Shown piece by piece: positions 22,901 to 36,719 of a stretch of 64,000 bases of DNA. Both the position numbers and the translations under genes were made by a program. The stretch's first letter is position 1, and every line of letters starts with the position of its first letter. The notes beneath the pieces are model-generated. The model worked only from the letters and a program-made list of their open reading frames with translations. It was not told the origin of the DNA and made no database searches. Origin of the DNA: Branchiostoma floridae (taxonomy: Eukaryota > Chordata > Leptocardii > Amphioxiformes > Branchiostomatidae); contig NC_049986.1 of NCBI RefSeq assembly GCF_000003815.2, positions 11,196,699 to 11,260,698 of the forward strand, given 5' to 3'.

Positions 22901-25900
22901 GTTAATATTGGATGGTAGGTATATTATTTTTTTCACAATTAGAGTTTTGCTTATTAGGAACCACCATAAATATTGATTTGTTGCGTAAAATGTACCAAGG
23001 AAATCTGAAAACTTATTATTTGTTAAATCTGTTGTTATCTATGTTGTGTACATGTATCTTGATCAAGCCCCTCGATCTCTACACCCCAGACTTTTTCAAC
23101 AACAACAAAATTTCTGCCTGCCAGTCCAATGTTTTTCTGAAAGAATTCAAGAAGGGACAAATTAAATTGGTGTGGCCTAGAATTGAGAAAAAATTATCTG
23201 CAATCAAGCAGTACAGATACATGTTACATAGTGCAGAGTAAATAATTATAAATGGCAGGGCTATTTGTCCTAGTAGTCTAGTTATTGGCCTAACAGACTG
23301 ATTACATGTACTTAGTTAATGGAGTATGCTTCTCACTTTGCCATATATAGATTTAAAAAAATAAAATGACCTATAAATTGTCCTACAACAACCATCTGCC
23401 AATCATTTTGCATAGTTTCTAACTCTAACCATTTCCAGCTTATATCTGAGCACAAGATCTCAGGGATTCCTGAAATGGGTGTCTGATTCATCAAGACATT
23501 CACAATGAGTTATAATGGAGGGCCATTTGTTCAATTCTTCACAAACAATGGGATGTAATACTGGGAGAAGGATCTCAGTATGATGGTCACCGTAACTGTA
23601 AACTGGTTATTAGATCTATGAGTATGGAAAACAATGGGGATATCAGATCCTGTTTGGCTGTTTTCCAAACTTTGAATGTTTTTTCTTCCTTCTAGTACTC
23701 TGTAGTAAACAACATGACATTTGGTCAATGACCTCGCTTCAACACTGATTGATTGGTACAAACCAGTCCAACAACTGTACAGTTGACTGGATCCCGCCAC
23801 TCTCAAATTACAACACACCTTTTTCTTCTTTGGTGATCCTAATTTTTTAACAAGTGTACAATGTGGTTTAAGTTAAGTGTAAATGCACTTGAATATTGAG
23901 TCTTTTATCAAGTCCATTCTGACATTGACAGCACTGAGGTTACTGAGTGAGAAAATTGATATAAAAATCTTACAAAATGTCAAAGTTAGTTCTTTAATGA
24001 AGCCTTTTGATTTTAGCAAATCCACCTCATCAAAAGAATCTCAGACCAAAAACACCAAATCCTACAGCTGTTTATATGTTACCAAGCCAGGTACTGAACC
24101 TTTGCTCCACACAATTGCGGTATGCCACACTTTTATGTACATGTGAAATTATTTGAAAATTTTAGTGTCCCAAAATCCATGATCCAAGCGCTACAATAGT
24201 GCAGGGATACGAGGATTGAAAATATAATTCTCCATGCAGAGGTTCTATTTGAGGGTTTTTTTCAGGTCTACATTTTTTCGTCTGCCTTAGCCCAAGCAGA
24301 GTATTTGGGTGGGAGGGTATAAGGTGGGGCTTATATAGTCACTGTTTTGTATCTGCCCTGGAGGGAGGCAGATGAAAAAAAACGTGGAGAATAGAAAATA
24401 CTGCATATTAACACAGAATTATCTGATGTTTTTATCAGCAGGTCTTTGGTACTTTACAATGGTAAGGGCAGTGATAGTGAACACACTTTATCTTTGCAAG
24501 GGCCACAGACAATTTTGTATCAATACAGAATCGATACAAAATGGATACAGAACAGCAGGTAAGTTAGTTATGCTGTCCTAGATACATGTATCTGTAGGAC
24601 AGATCTTTCTCGAAAATAGGAACAAATCCAGCAAACATGTACATACATGACTCTACATTGTACAATAGGGTCTGTAATTCAAGAAACATATTTGAAACCA
24701 TCATCCAGGTTGCACCAACCATGGCACAGACTAATCATTACATATATGACCCTTTCCATGTTTCACTGAAGTCTAAACTGCTCCAATGCTGCTCTCTTTC
24801 TTTCTTTCCTAATCATAGACAGTTCTGATGTTATATTCTGATGTTTATCAAGACATGATCACACAGAAACTATAACCCAGAATGGTCTGTGTAAAAATCA
24901 TCAAAGATGCACAAAGTACAGATAAAAATATGTAGCCATGTATTTCTAATCTGAGTGAAAAACAACAACTGCAGACCACTTGGCATATTAAAATTTCAAA
25001 CATCTTCCAGTAGATCTTGAACCCTGTCTATATCGTGACTTTTGCTGTAAATACAGCATGTCTGTTGACCAGATGAGCAAATAGCAGTGGAAACTGGAAA
25101 GCTAAGTATAGTGTTAAGTTAACACTGCAATGAAGCATCCACAAAGTTGTTTGTATGCAGACGTGCAACTCCTGCGTGCCCCCAGGGTGTAGAATGCTGC
25201 AATTTACGCAGGAACGACCCTTCAGATAAGCCCTTTTAACCTGTGTGCATAACTGTCATTATTACTAGTAGCAGGGTGGGGCAGACATTCATCACAAAAA
25301 GATATTGTTCAATCCTGCTTTTAGTAGTGTCAACCAATAAACCTAGAAAATGCAGCATACTTATCATAATGGCTGAATAACCCGATGGTAATGATAAAAA
25401 ATGACTGGGTTATAATCAGGAATTTGACACAACCTTGAACCTGAGATTTAACAAGGCTATGCTGTATTGCATCTACATGACATTTGTACATGTCAAATTG
25501 TTACTTTGAAGCATTGTTACTGTTAATCAACATGAAAGAACTGTGATGAAGACATCTTGTAAAATGTCTGTAAACCTGAAATGTCAGGGTTAATTTGATC
25601 AGTCCTGCTGAAACAAAGACCATAACAGGATACCCAGCACACATGCACATTTAGTGTAGTTGTGGGGGACTAAATTTCAGACATGTTTTGCTCTTGGTTT
25701 CAAAAGGAAATATGGCACACTGACATCTATGATCAAGGATATACAGACACATCATCCAATTCCAAATCATGACCTTACTGCACTGGAAAGGCGTATCTGA
25801 AAATGCAAAATAAACTTCTAAAACATAAAATAGCTAACTATAAAGGTGTCAATTTTTTAAAAATTCAGACAATGTGCTGTACATTTTATACATTGACTGA

Positions 25901-28900
25901 TATAGTTGCCACAGTGATACTAAGTCCATGATGATGAAACAGAAAACTATCTAGCCAGCCAGAAGACACAAGAATGAAGCACAGCCAGCCATCCTACAAT
26001 ACCATCATCATAAGTCTTGTCCACACATTGTGGAGAACCAGATGTTGAACAGGATCATAACTCAAATGACAGTCCTGAACAACTATGATCTGGATCATGA
26101 ACAACTATGATCTGGATCATGGTTCCTTTAGAGGACAACTTATCATTTACTCTCATGTTAAATCCAACTATTTGCATCATATGCACAACTGCTTCAGCAG
26201 AGGAATGTGGCAGTGCACAGTAAACAATATCAAGAGGTCAAGGGTCACTTCAGCTGTGCTTCAGTTCCAAAGGACAAAAACAGAAACACACACGGTAAAC
26301 GTGATAGGATGTATATGTCCTCAGTAATACATGTAGCCTCTTGATGCAGTAATTAATTTTGCTTATGCTTCTCTGACAAATAAATTCCCAATTTCTTGTT
26401 TTCATTTTCATGCTATTTTGGGGCAACTAAGCAAAATGTACTCTACTGTAAAGCTACTGCTTGCATAAAAGCTGTTTAATTAAAATCATTAGCCCTGTTT
26501 CACTAGTTTACTAACTGGTAATAAGTAAACAATAAAAACAAAGGTGAACACTAAGCCTATTGTGCTGTTTCAGTTAGCCTTGAAAATAATTTGTCATGGC
26601 CTTTGGCCATGTATGTATTGTTCCCAGCAACATCAGTCAGTCACATGATTGTGCAGGGGTGATTGTTTATCCAACCGAACATTCAACATGTGCATTTGAT
26701 AACATGTCATGTTTATAAAAATATACAAGTCAGTATCTTTTTGGCAACTAAAATTCCCACAATAACCAGGATCCAGGTTCTAGTTTGTGGAAACATTCTA
26801 TTGTTCTTTTCTGATTTGAGCAAAAAAAGTACAAATGTATTATTCTGGTTAGATGTAATATGATGTATCCTATCCCAAAACACGAATATTCTAGGACCCA
26901 CAATTTAGGAAAGCCCTCGCCTTCTTAGGTTTTTCAATGTATTCATGTATCAAATGCTCAACATTCATTGTTTGAAATGTCTGACAGCTAAATGGCTATA
27001 CTGTGGTACAAAATGTTGTTTTTCTATTTTAAAGCCCACTCTAGTCTATTATATATAGTATTAATTGAAATGCTTTTCCTGAAAAATCTGGGAACCAAGA
27101 AATCATTTAAGTGAGGCCTAAAACACTCTTGGGCAAAAAAGGCAGTCACAACGATTATGGAAGATAAAGGATGTTAAGTGCAGATGGTGTACACAGATCA
27201 CAAAATGTAATAATTAGTGTTACATATACAAACATGGGTGTGTATGGATAGTGTCTTCCACTGTAGAACATGCGGTTTGTTGACAATCAACCCTTCTGCC
27301 TTCGCATGTTATAGCTCACCTTACCAGTCACCTGTCCAAGTACATGTACACAGCTGTGTCCGATCACAACATTGTGGACAAATTAGTTGTTCCTTTTGTT
27401 GAAAACTGTTTTCTAGCTGTAGCCTGTATCCCATTTACTGTTCTTGACAAGCACTATTGTTTCTTTGACAAAAATATGACATCAATCAAGGTATGGAACA
27501 ACTTAGTATTTTACCTAATAATAGGTAATTCATTTCCAAATCATGTATTTGCTTGAATTTTGTATTCATCAGCAACAGCATTAGACATATTCCTGAGGGG
27601 TTAAATTCCATTGACAGCTCTCCACTCTAGCTGCATTTTCCCTTTGGAGTATCTAACAAACAGCAGTACAGGTGTTGAAGTATGTATTTGGGGAGTAAAT
27701 GTACGTTGTAAGTGTATTTGTTGTTGTCTGCATTCCCACGGTGCAATTCAGCCAACTAAGCATATCATGTTGACTGCCATACTGTTATGTTTGAAACTTT
27801 GAATAAAACCAAATAATCATCATCATCATGATATTTGGTATGTTGGTCAGTGCTGAAAGTGAAAAAAAATTATATCATGGGGCCCCTGACATGCAGTTAT
27901 GATATCTTGTGTACTGGACATGTTTTCCCAAGGCAGCTCTTGGGCTTGCACAGACGTGGTAAATGTTTTTGGCCCCTAGCAGCTTCTTTGGAACTGCAGG
28001 GCAAATTTGGACATTTTGATGGAGGAAAATTTTCAAAATAGGTCACAGATTATAGACTTTATATTTGTAGGTATTGGCAGTATGATGTACATATTTATGC
28101 TAATCATGCAGATGAGTGCCTCATTTGCATAAATTGCTACAATGACCTTCTTTGCTAGGATAACACTATACTTATTCACTGTTCTTGTGTAAGGGGTTAT
28201 CTACAGTATATAAAAGTGATACACAGTGACATTCTGGTTGCAATCTCCAGTTTTGGACTCTCAAAGTATCAACTTGATATGTATGCAAATGATTTCACTA
28301 TCGGAGACAAACCTCCTGTCACAAAGGCAGCATATTCCTACATCATGAACATTACATATTTTCATGGAGTACGTAGGACATACATTTAACTTCATACCCC
28401 CCCAATTTTAACATCACTTTTTCTTATCAAAATTTTGTAGCTGGATAGAATTTGTCACAATGGTTACAAATAAATTCAAATTGTGGCTATAGCATGCTAC
28501 CTTCAACCATTACGTCATTTTGGAAAATATTTTCCACAGACTTTTTTTTCAAATGCCTAGAGGCTTGAACCTTGAACGTGGACATCTTTTTGGATGCCAT
28601 CACGGGTCACAATGGATCCTTAAAATTGGCTTAAAATTCAATCAACTGTGAAAAATTACCATTAACACATTCAAGTTAATCATATACAGGTGGTATCAAG
28701 ATCTTAAGCTCAATTAGTATCACACACCAAAAAGGTTTTATTCTGGCATGCACCAAGGAGATTCTATTTAGGCAAACACCAATTAATACTACCTCTTCAT
28801 CCTGTCTATCCTTCATCAGGATGTTTGTCATGGTGGTGGTTTCTGCTGTCGGGTGTCGGTTGTCCAGGTTCAGGTACGTCTCCCCGACATCAATGCCAGG

Positions 28901-31900
28901 GTCAAGTTCAGAAGACAGCTGAATCCTGGGGGAAAACATGTCAACTGATATAAAAATCATGATCACAGACTATTACAAAATATTTAACGCTAACAAACTC
29001 AATACAGCATATACCAATGCCAGTCTAGAGTATAATTTCAAGACTTTTCAATACCCCCCTCCCCATGCATACACCCACCCACACACATTCCTATCTTTGT
29101 TCATACTAGTGGGATACACAGGTGGGATAAATAACTACTAGTACTTGCTGTCACCAATGCTTCACATGTAGTGAGAAAGGTAGGTGTTCATGTGTCAAGT
29201 GTTCCCCTTACCAAAAGTCTTTCACCTAACAATGAGCAGCTGACTATACCTTCACTGAATCACTCTTTCAAAAGTCTTTCTGGCTGGGAATCTGTGTTGT
29301 TGATTTTCTGTGACTACTATATACACACTGGGGCTGTGATCTAGTCAAAATCTTAAACATCATCATAACATTAGTTCAGAGTTTTTAAAAATAAAACATA
29401 TATCCTTGTAAGAGCTTTTGGAGGATTACTGTCTTACAATGTACATGCATAACGTTAATACATGTATCACCTCTTTCAAAGTAGTAATGCCACTTAGGTC
29501 AATTTTTGCCATTTTTATACCCTAGCCCCCAGATTCTTTGCTTTGGCCTTAAATTAATATCACAATAATGTGATGTACATCCGTACATGACTACATGTAT
29601 TGAAATTTGAATTCATGATAAATGCTTCAATGACCATGCTAATTGTTAACTTACAAATTTATTTTACTTACATACCCCCAAACACCATCCATGTAATATC
29701 ATGTGCTATTTATCATATACATTTTTATTGATATTCATGTTCACCACAAACAATGTAAAATATATAAGAGATATCTCTTGCACTCTTTTTTTTCACTCTT
29801 TTTTTTTTAAACAGGTATGTTTCCATGCTGGCTTCTGACATGGCATGGGTAATTTTACCACCTTTTCATACACCCATCTACTCCTTTTTGTTATAACAAC
29901 AAAGAGTCCAGCTTTTGGGGCGTGTGATCCTTGGCAATTGGATGAATCTAAATGTTGTAGCCAATTAGACACAGACTTCACCATCACAGCCAGACTGCAG
30001 CACTTCCAGTAGCTTGTGTCCTTGGTTGTAATTGTTTGCTACCTGCAGTACCCTGCCTACACTGTATGTGGGCCATCAGATAACTGTGAATAAACCTTGT
30101 ATAATATAGTAATGTTGAACCTTTTCATACCATGTAAAATAAACAAGGTTGGCCCTTTTCAAAGAGCCATTAGGTTACAAATAGACACATCATTAAGTCT
30201 GCAGAGCCGTTTCAGGAACTGGCTCATTCAATCAATCTGCCCTACTTTTTTCTGAACAGGTCCGAGAAGATGTCATCTTCATTTTAGTACCCTGGAACCA
30301 GACGATACCCAGGGGCGGCAGGCAGTTTCTTTGGTGGCTCAATGCAGTCTGCCCGCCATTCCAATTAATGCTCCTGGGAGATTTAGCCTGAGGGAGTTCC
30401 TTGGGCTTTTACTCCCCGGAGCGCTAATTTTAGATCTGCCGGCAGACTCTCTTGGGCTGCAGAACAAACTATGTAGCTGGCTGCTCGGTCCAGTCTGGCA
30501 CCCAGGGTACATTTTATTGGCAATAGTATACAACATGAACCCTTCAGTGTATATAGATCAGTATGCAGTTTTCCACCATTCTACGAATGGATATACGTTT
30601 TCACATATACATGTATCTGCATTTCACTTTTATCAGCCATCTACTGATAACTGTTAGTGTTATGCAACATGTAAGGCACATCATATGACATCGCACATCA
30701 TGCGCTGCTGTACTGCTTTGATGTAATGATGAACTACAATGTATGTCTTTACAATCTGAACCTTGAATGTGAGTGGGTGTGTACATCCTGTACCTGGTGG
30801 CAGTTCCATGTAACACAATCAATACCTTAACCATTATGAAGATCTGTAACTAAAAAACAATCACTAATACACATACGCGTAATGCCACGTTGGGTATATT
30901 TAGTGGAGCAGGACTGGCGTTCCAATGTATCTTCCCATGTAGATGTGGTATATCATGATGCAAACAAGGCCTTTTTTGGCCAACTTTGTTTTGCTAGCAT
31001 ATTGACCACAAGCAGACTCTTTTGCAGCAGCAGGCCACTTTGTGGAGTGGATAAGAATGTTTATCATTCAAAATACCCAGGTGAAATACTTGGGTGCATA
31101 TGTTGCCGGGACCTTCAATTAATTACACAATCCTGTTTAGACTACAACTTACAGTACAAGTATCATGCTCAGGCAAATAACATCCTTGTTTCAGCACAGA
31201 GAAACAAGTACCCATAGTAGTCCATACCATCATGGCATGATAGTGAGTGTCCTTCTGCACCAAATCCACTGTTTTCCATTCAACCATATAGACTTACCTT
31301 GTGGTGGTCCTTCATGCCACAAAAAATGCCTTCCTGTTAGTGTTACATACATGTACATCACTACAAGAAGAAGCACTCCACTGCATGTACAGTTTGGCCC
31401 TAGGCACCACATTCCATGTGTAACTGTTAATAAATGTAATGTTGGCTAGGTTGTGTTCCCACTTCTCGCTTACCATGCAATAAAGCCATCAAAGCCTGCA
31501 GGTTGCTTGAGTGCCTCACCACTACCGGTACACTTTTTAAGTATAACCTATATGACAAGTTGGCAGGGTTTATGCCCCGTCTAATAGCACTTGCCCCAAC
31601 AATCTGTACTGTAGGTAGCCACTATCAGGTTACACATAAACACGAGCAGGGTGGAATATGAATCTTCTTGCAACCACCACCCTACAAACAGTTTATATAT
31701 GATTATCAGTGTGAGGTGAATATACGATTCAGGATTTTCAGCATACCCAGTAATCATTTGGCCAAGCATACCCGGTAGATTTCAGGGGGCACAGTACATT
31801 AAGCCCACCGTGCAGTGTTATGTTTCAAAAACACACATCAATTCTTCAATTGAAACCCTTTCTTTGAGTTTGACTCTTTGCGATCGTATAGTGGTCTGGC

Positions 31901-32969
31901 ATGAAATTGTGCCAAAATGAAAAATTGCCATTTCAATTTTCATTTTTGTCAGTGTGATTTGGTAGGAGGTTGTTTCAGGTCACCCATGTGGGCCCACAAG
32001 ACCCTACCAATCAGCCTATTTTTCAGTTAACCACTAAGTTCTGAATTACCAGGAGGCTTATTATTTCCTTTACCTCAATCCCTGCTTGTACTTACCTTTG
32101 TAGAGGCTGTATATCATATGTGGCCTACTGAAATAACGACAAGTCAGGTTACAGGCCCTGAAGAATGATTCATTAAGAGTTAAACAATCTCATTGGCCAA
32201 ATAATCCGTAACAAACGTCTGATCATTTGATAGTCGCTTTTCATTGGCTGGGGCAGATTTATTCCATGACGTCAAACCATTTACTGGCTTCTGATTGGCC
32301 AAGGTCACATCATGCGGTACCCCCATCGAAAAGCACCTGGACCGTCTATGCCCCGTGGCCCAATAAAAAGAGACCGTAGCCACCGTATTAGTAGTTTGCT
32401 AAAACAATGTAAACATACATAAACTCCTCCCGTCCATTTCGTATGCGTGAAAGAAAGTGAAGGAAATCTACACGTTAATTATGGAGCGTTGGGGTTTTCA
32501 CACGGACATGTCTTTCACACTTTGAGACTTCAGCTAGAAGCTGAGAGAGACATGATGCTAGAAGTTTTGCTCACTGTTTCTTGCGCCACGAAGACTTTCC
32601 AGGCTTCGGGCCCGACAAATCGGGTACGATGACTTCGGCCTGCTGCTCGTCTTCAGCCGACGGCCGCTTGTCGATCATGAACGAGGCGGCAGATGTGGCT
32701 GTAGACGTTCCCGCCTCGGCAGCGGCGGCCGAACTCGTGGCTGAGGCTGACTCCGCCATCTTGGCCCGCATGCTCCGACTTGCCATCGCCACCAGTTCCT
32801 CCATTCCCCCCTCGTCGTCGCTCTCAGACGACTCCATAGCCGAGTCAGAGTCTCGGGGATCTCGGGAGGGTCTGGAGGAAGCCTCTGGTTTAGACTGTGG
32901 AGGACTAGTCTTGCAAAGTCCGCCCGTCACCCGCCGCGCTGGGTCCGTTCTGCGAACCATGTTGCCCAA
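19996..32969 (-). CDS. DNTTIP2: DNTTIP2 / Fcf2-type pre-rRNA processing factor
   Basis: Six exons (read on -): 32969-32575, 28925-28793, 22663-22568, 22033-21869, 21560-21451, 20095-19996. Their sum is 999 bp, 332 aa, with GT-AG junctions and matching phases (2,0,0,0,2). The N-terminal third is low-complexity, with Ser/Glu/Asp and Ala runs (ESSESDDEGG). The middle has LDPGIDVGETYLNL. The C-terminal half is the Fcf2 domain: VTPDFEQKHSVPPY, KWFDMKAPELT, LDPKRFYKKNDRE-YPKYFQ, then TIVDELLADAEFR and a basic tail. These match vertebrate DNTTIP2, a nucleolar protein of the small-subunit processome; yeast Fcf2 acts in early 18S rRNA maturation. The protein is less than half the length of human DNTTIP2 because the long acidic N-terminal region is short here. 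The start may instead be the ATG three codons on (32960). Intron 2 is 5.9-6.1 kb. Confidence 0.93.
20443..20476. repeat. Perfect hairpin in DNTTIP2 intron 5
   Basis: CCAAGGAGCTTTTA-type arms: AAGGAGCTTTTA pairs with TAAAAGCTCCTT around a 7-bp loop. The CAAGGAGCT word also occurs in the palindrome at 5708-5723. Confidence 0.75.
22664..28792 (-). other. Large DNTTIP2 intron 2 without recognised internal genes
   Basis: About 6.1 kb between exons 2 and 3. Open frames up to about 110 codons occur (for example 22912-23241, +), but they have biased AT-rich composition and no recognised domain. A 17-bp direct repeat (GAACAACTATGATCTGGATCATG type) occurs near 26078-26120. Confidence 0.5.
30289..30508. 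repeat. MITE-like element, 'ACCCTGG(A/G)(A/G)CCAG' ends, in DNTTIP2 intron 1
   Basis: The left end ACCCTGGAACCAGAC pairs with the right end GTCTGGCACCCAGGGT. Internal complementary blocks include GCTCCTGGGAGATTTAGCC against GGGCTTTTACTCCCCGGAGC, and CAGTCTGCCCGCC against GGCAGACT. The core resembles the repeats at 3531 and 3829. Confidence 0.75.
32188..32366. promoter_or_regulatory. Cluster of CCAAT boxes in DNTTIP2 intron 1
   Basis: CATTGGCCAA (about 32191), CATTGGCTGG (about 32242), GATTGGCCAAG (about 32294) and GCCCAATAAA (about 32360) form four CCAAT-type sites within about 170 bp, 200-400 bp downstream of the exon 1 donor. Possibly an intronic promoter or enhancer; function is inference. 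Confidence 0.3.
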
Positions 32970-33003
32970 TCTTGTTTGGGACTAGACAGATGGATACCCA
33001 CGG

Positions 33004-33011
33004 CCGGAAGT
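33004..33011 (+). promoter_or_regulatory. ETS/GABP-like motif upstream of DNTTIP2
   Basis: CCGGAAGT lies 35-50 bp upstream of the proposed DNTTIP2 start codon. GABP/ETS sites are common in housekeeping promoters. A single short match is weak evidence. Confidence 0.3.
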
Positions 33012-33111
33012 CGGCTGTAGCAGCGCCCCCGTGCGGATAATTCCGCCCACCGCGAACGGACTCAGGGCGCAGCTCCGGCAACTCAGACCAGTCTCGAGCT
33101 TCACTTAGCAT

Positions 33112-36100
33112 AACTGTAACCTTGCCTAATCAATTAACAAACTTACCAATCAATTCGCTTAAAACATCCAATAGCTGATCGATTAAACCTTTAATATATC
33201 TGTCCCTATGTTGATGACCCCTGACGCTTTAGTCCAGGGATGGCCATGGACAGCCACCCCATTTGCCATACATTTCCCATTCTCAGACAAGTTGAAAATA
33301 CTTTCCTGTAAAAATGTTACTCCTATTACATACCTGCTGCTTCAGAATTTCTAGGTCATTCAGTCTTGTTGGTATGCAAACCGCGGGCCATGATTCCCAT
33401 TTGCCTCAACATATGGTGTTTGGGGGTTGATGGTTTCATCAAGCCAATATTGTGATTAACTATACAGTGAGCTTTACAAATCACAGTTGATTGCTTGTTG
33501 TTGCTTGTCCAAAGAAATTTTAAGTTTGTGTGTCTTTTTTCGCTATTGAAATGAAACAAGAAGTAACTACGATTATTTTGTCGGTATATCATTGGGTAGG
33601 TATTTGGGGATGGTCCTGATAACTTATGTTAACTTTAATGTATTAATTGGCAATTATAGGGAACGCCATGGGCCTATATGTTATAATATTATCTGATGTC
33701 ATTGGTATTATTCTACCAGACTCCATTGGCTGTTGGAAAAATGGTAGTGATTTGGCAATTTGTTAGATTAATCAGTCGGCCATAGACATAGAGTGACCAT
33801 TTGCGACCAGCGGCCACTTGTATTTTAATGACCTCTGATAAGACAGCCCCCCTATTTCACGCCCATGTCCACATTTTTTTTTTCAGTTCACCGAAAGGTC
33901 TATTAGAGAGTATGTATCATAGCTGTTTAACGGCATACCGTCGCATGCCTTATACGTACAGGTCATAGGTGATATTTGCAGGTGAACATTCCCAGTGAGT
34001 TCGATCTATGGACAATCAGCAGAGACGTTTGCTGCCCTGTGGAGCTATAGAAGAATTTTGACAAAGTTATAGTTATTGACATATTTGGCGTGACACGGAG
34101 TGACCCCCAAGATAAGTGCCGTGCTGATTGTTACCCACACACATCTAGATATGAACGTAGATCTCAATCAACAATGGCTCGAGCGCTGTTGCCGGTGGGA
34201 AAGGCTTTCAGAGGAGCCTCCACCTTGGAACGGAGAAGTTGAACGTTTTGACGCGGTCTGGGATTACATCAACGTCTTTATAAACTATACAAACATTGTC
34301 AGATTAGGCCGGCTTAGGGAAAAACCCCGTAGCATTGGTGATAATTTTGGCATTCCCGTTGGGGTGCGCTTAAACTCCTCACCCCCCCCCCCCTATTTTA
34401 CAACTACATTAAATTTGTACTCCCATTTCACACAGTGACAAAGAATTGATTAGTGAGTTCTCTTGTCTGTACTGAAGGGCCTGAAAGTGAGTGGGTAGGG
34501 TAGTGAGTCACCCCACAAAAATGCCCGTTGTTCACAGTGAGCAGCAGAGAAGTACCGGGCGGCTTCCTGATCTGACGCGCGTTCAAGTACTAGCCTCCAC
34601 TGAACAGCCGTTTTGACTTGCATGTACAGTTTTTAAGTTCTAATTGTAAGGCCAGTTTTCTGACAGTGGTTCACCCAAACCACGGGTGACAAATATTTGT
34701 GTCTCGCGATGGATCTGTAGCACATGCTTGGTATTGGTCTTGTTGTATCTTGTTGTTAGTATTCGGTTCTCAAATGTCGAGCATATGCCGTGTTTTTTCA
34801 GTTTTTATGCAGTACTCATGTTCCTGTCTTCACCGTAAAAAAGATTAGACAGTTCTTGAAGTAGTTATCGAGTCCAAAAACGGGTGGGTTGCTGCTGCAG
34901 TGAACTGTCGCGCCTGACAGGGTCACGGTCAGGTCGATCACGCCCGAAGATGACTATTAAACCGCCGAGGGCAACTTCACCACTGGACGGCACTGTCAGT
35001 GTTGAGTGCCAGTTGTAACTTGTTACATATATGGTGTAGGGAACAAAATGATTTTCAAAGTAGTGCTGGATTTCTTACTAGGGCCATACGGAGTCATGGT
35101 CACCAGGCCACAACGAAGTATTGTGGATGTCGATGGGCATAATGTTATGATGAATTTCCGTGCCAATGATTAAGGGTGGAGTGTTAACATGCACGGTGCT
35201 GTTTAACCAATTATGTGGGGAAATAATGCATATAGCAATTTTAGGCTGATGTATGATGATACATATCTATTAAGAATACTTTTGACCGATTAACAAAAAA
35301 ACAAGAGCGATTGGATCATTTCTAGTCGCAATTCTCTACTGCGCAGACGTGGCATCGTTTTAACTTAAAGCGCCAGGAGTTTTCGGCAGTATCTGTGACA
35401 TCCCATGCAACCCAAATAACAACAGATCAAAGATTCACTCTATATAAAAACACTCCATGTCTAAAACTGGGGGCACCGTGAATGACTTAGTACGTGACGA
35501 CTGGTAGGTGTCCGTGGCAAATCAACATGGTGGCTTAATTAGGCACCCGGAAGTGGCGGTGCATCGCCGCTAGTGGTCGCTTTGCCGCGGAGTGATACAA
35601 CCCAGATACTACACAATAATTCTATTCACTGCGTCATGTGTTGATCGCAATGGCACAAGAAGGGTTATATAATCATTACCGGTGTTAAGGCCTGCAATCT
35701 CCCAGAGTGTCATATAGCAATTAAGCAAGTCGTTATATACGTTACAAAGCAATTAAACAAGTCATTTTTTGTGAGATTATGTGAGTCAAGCTCCGACATA
35801 AGGATGAATGGAATCTTTAGATGAGCATGTCTATCATTCTGCCCTGAAGTTGTCACTACCTGTAAAAAGATCAGAATTCGAAAGCAACAACTTGATTGTA
35901 CTACTAGAAATATAATGAATAATAAATTCATTGCGCGATACACGCAATTGACTATTGAGTCATAAAAAACAAAATGCAATTATTCATACATCATGAATGA
36001 TTAATAACTATCTTTAAAGCGAATCGACCAATAACGCTACTCAACGCTACTCAGCGCTTACTTCACAACAGAAGAAGAAGAATGTGCATGCATGCTTGTG

Positions 36101-36545
36101 GGTTGGACGTAACGTTATGTATTCATGTTGAAGTGCTGTGCTACGAATGAATGAATGTATGCATGCATGGACTTTGGCATGCATGTTTGAATGATAGGAA
36201 TGAATGTATGTATGCATAAATGCATGCTTGTTTATATGAACACATGCTTTTAGCCTTATCGACTGATAATAAGCGACGTATCACGAGTGTTTCTCCGAAG
36301 TTTGATTTTGCAAGTAAGGTTCCCATTTGCTAATATCACTAGATCATCTTCTCTAGTCATTTTGCCCAGGCCAAAGTAGTTTTATCTTACAAGGGATAAT
36401 ATCATGGCTTTTTCTGATCAACCATGCAAATGGGGACCTCGTTTTAATAATCCATATATAACAAACTTAACAAAAATAACTTACCTTTCAAATGCCACAA
36501 GTATGGAAATCAGATCATTTACTTCTATGGAATGTTCGTATAGGC
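33112..36545. other. Intergenic spacer between DNTTIP2 and the NmrA-like array
   Basis: No exon with splice context is recognised on either strand. Present are a poly-C run near 34380-34391, and a degenerate ATGAATGTATGCATGC-type tract at about 36145-36235. An open frame at 34100-34438 (+) has no recognisable domain. Confidence 0.45.
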
Positions 36546-36561
36546 CGGGGGGGGGGGGGGG
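36546..36561. repeat. Poly-G tract
   Basis: A run of about 15 G residues on the + strand, followed by spacer up to NmrA-like copy A. A (CA)n tract follows at about 36754-36772. Confidence 0.9.
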
Positions 36562-36719
36562 CAGGTTTATAGCATTTTGTCATTAATTACGAAAATTTTG
36601 GATTCTGATTTTGAAGACCCGTCAGCCCCCTTTGTGTTATTCTCCTTCAAAGTCTGGAACAATACCGGCTCCTGTAGTTCATGTAGTATGTCCATAGTAT
36701 GTACATAAGTCATGATACC

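Noticed and set aside
22912-23241. 109-codon open frame on + inside DNTTIP2 intron 2
   Set aside because: No domain, no plausible exon borders, AT-rich composition.
30331-30657. Open frames on both strands near 30.4 kb
   Set aside because: They come from the palindromic MITE-like element at 30289-30508.
32447-32985. Open frames on + overlapping DNTTIP2 exon 1
   Set aside because: Shadows of the GC-rich exon on the opposite strand.
34100-34438. 112-codon open frame on +
   Set aside because: Ends in a poly-C derived proline run and low-complexity tail; no recognised motif. Kept as spacer.
36145-36235. ATGAATG/ATGCATGC repeats considered as a CRISPR-like array
   Set aside because: No regular repeat and spacer pattern; it is a degenerate microsatellite in an animal genome.
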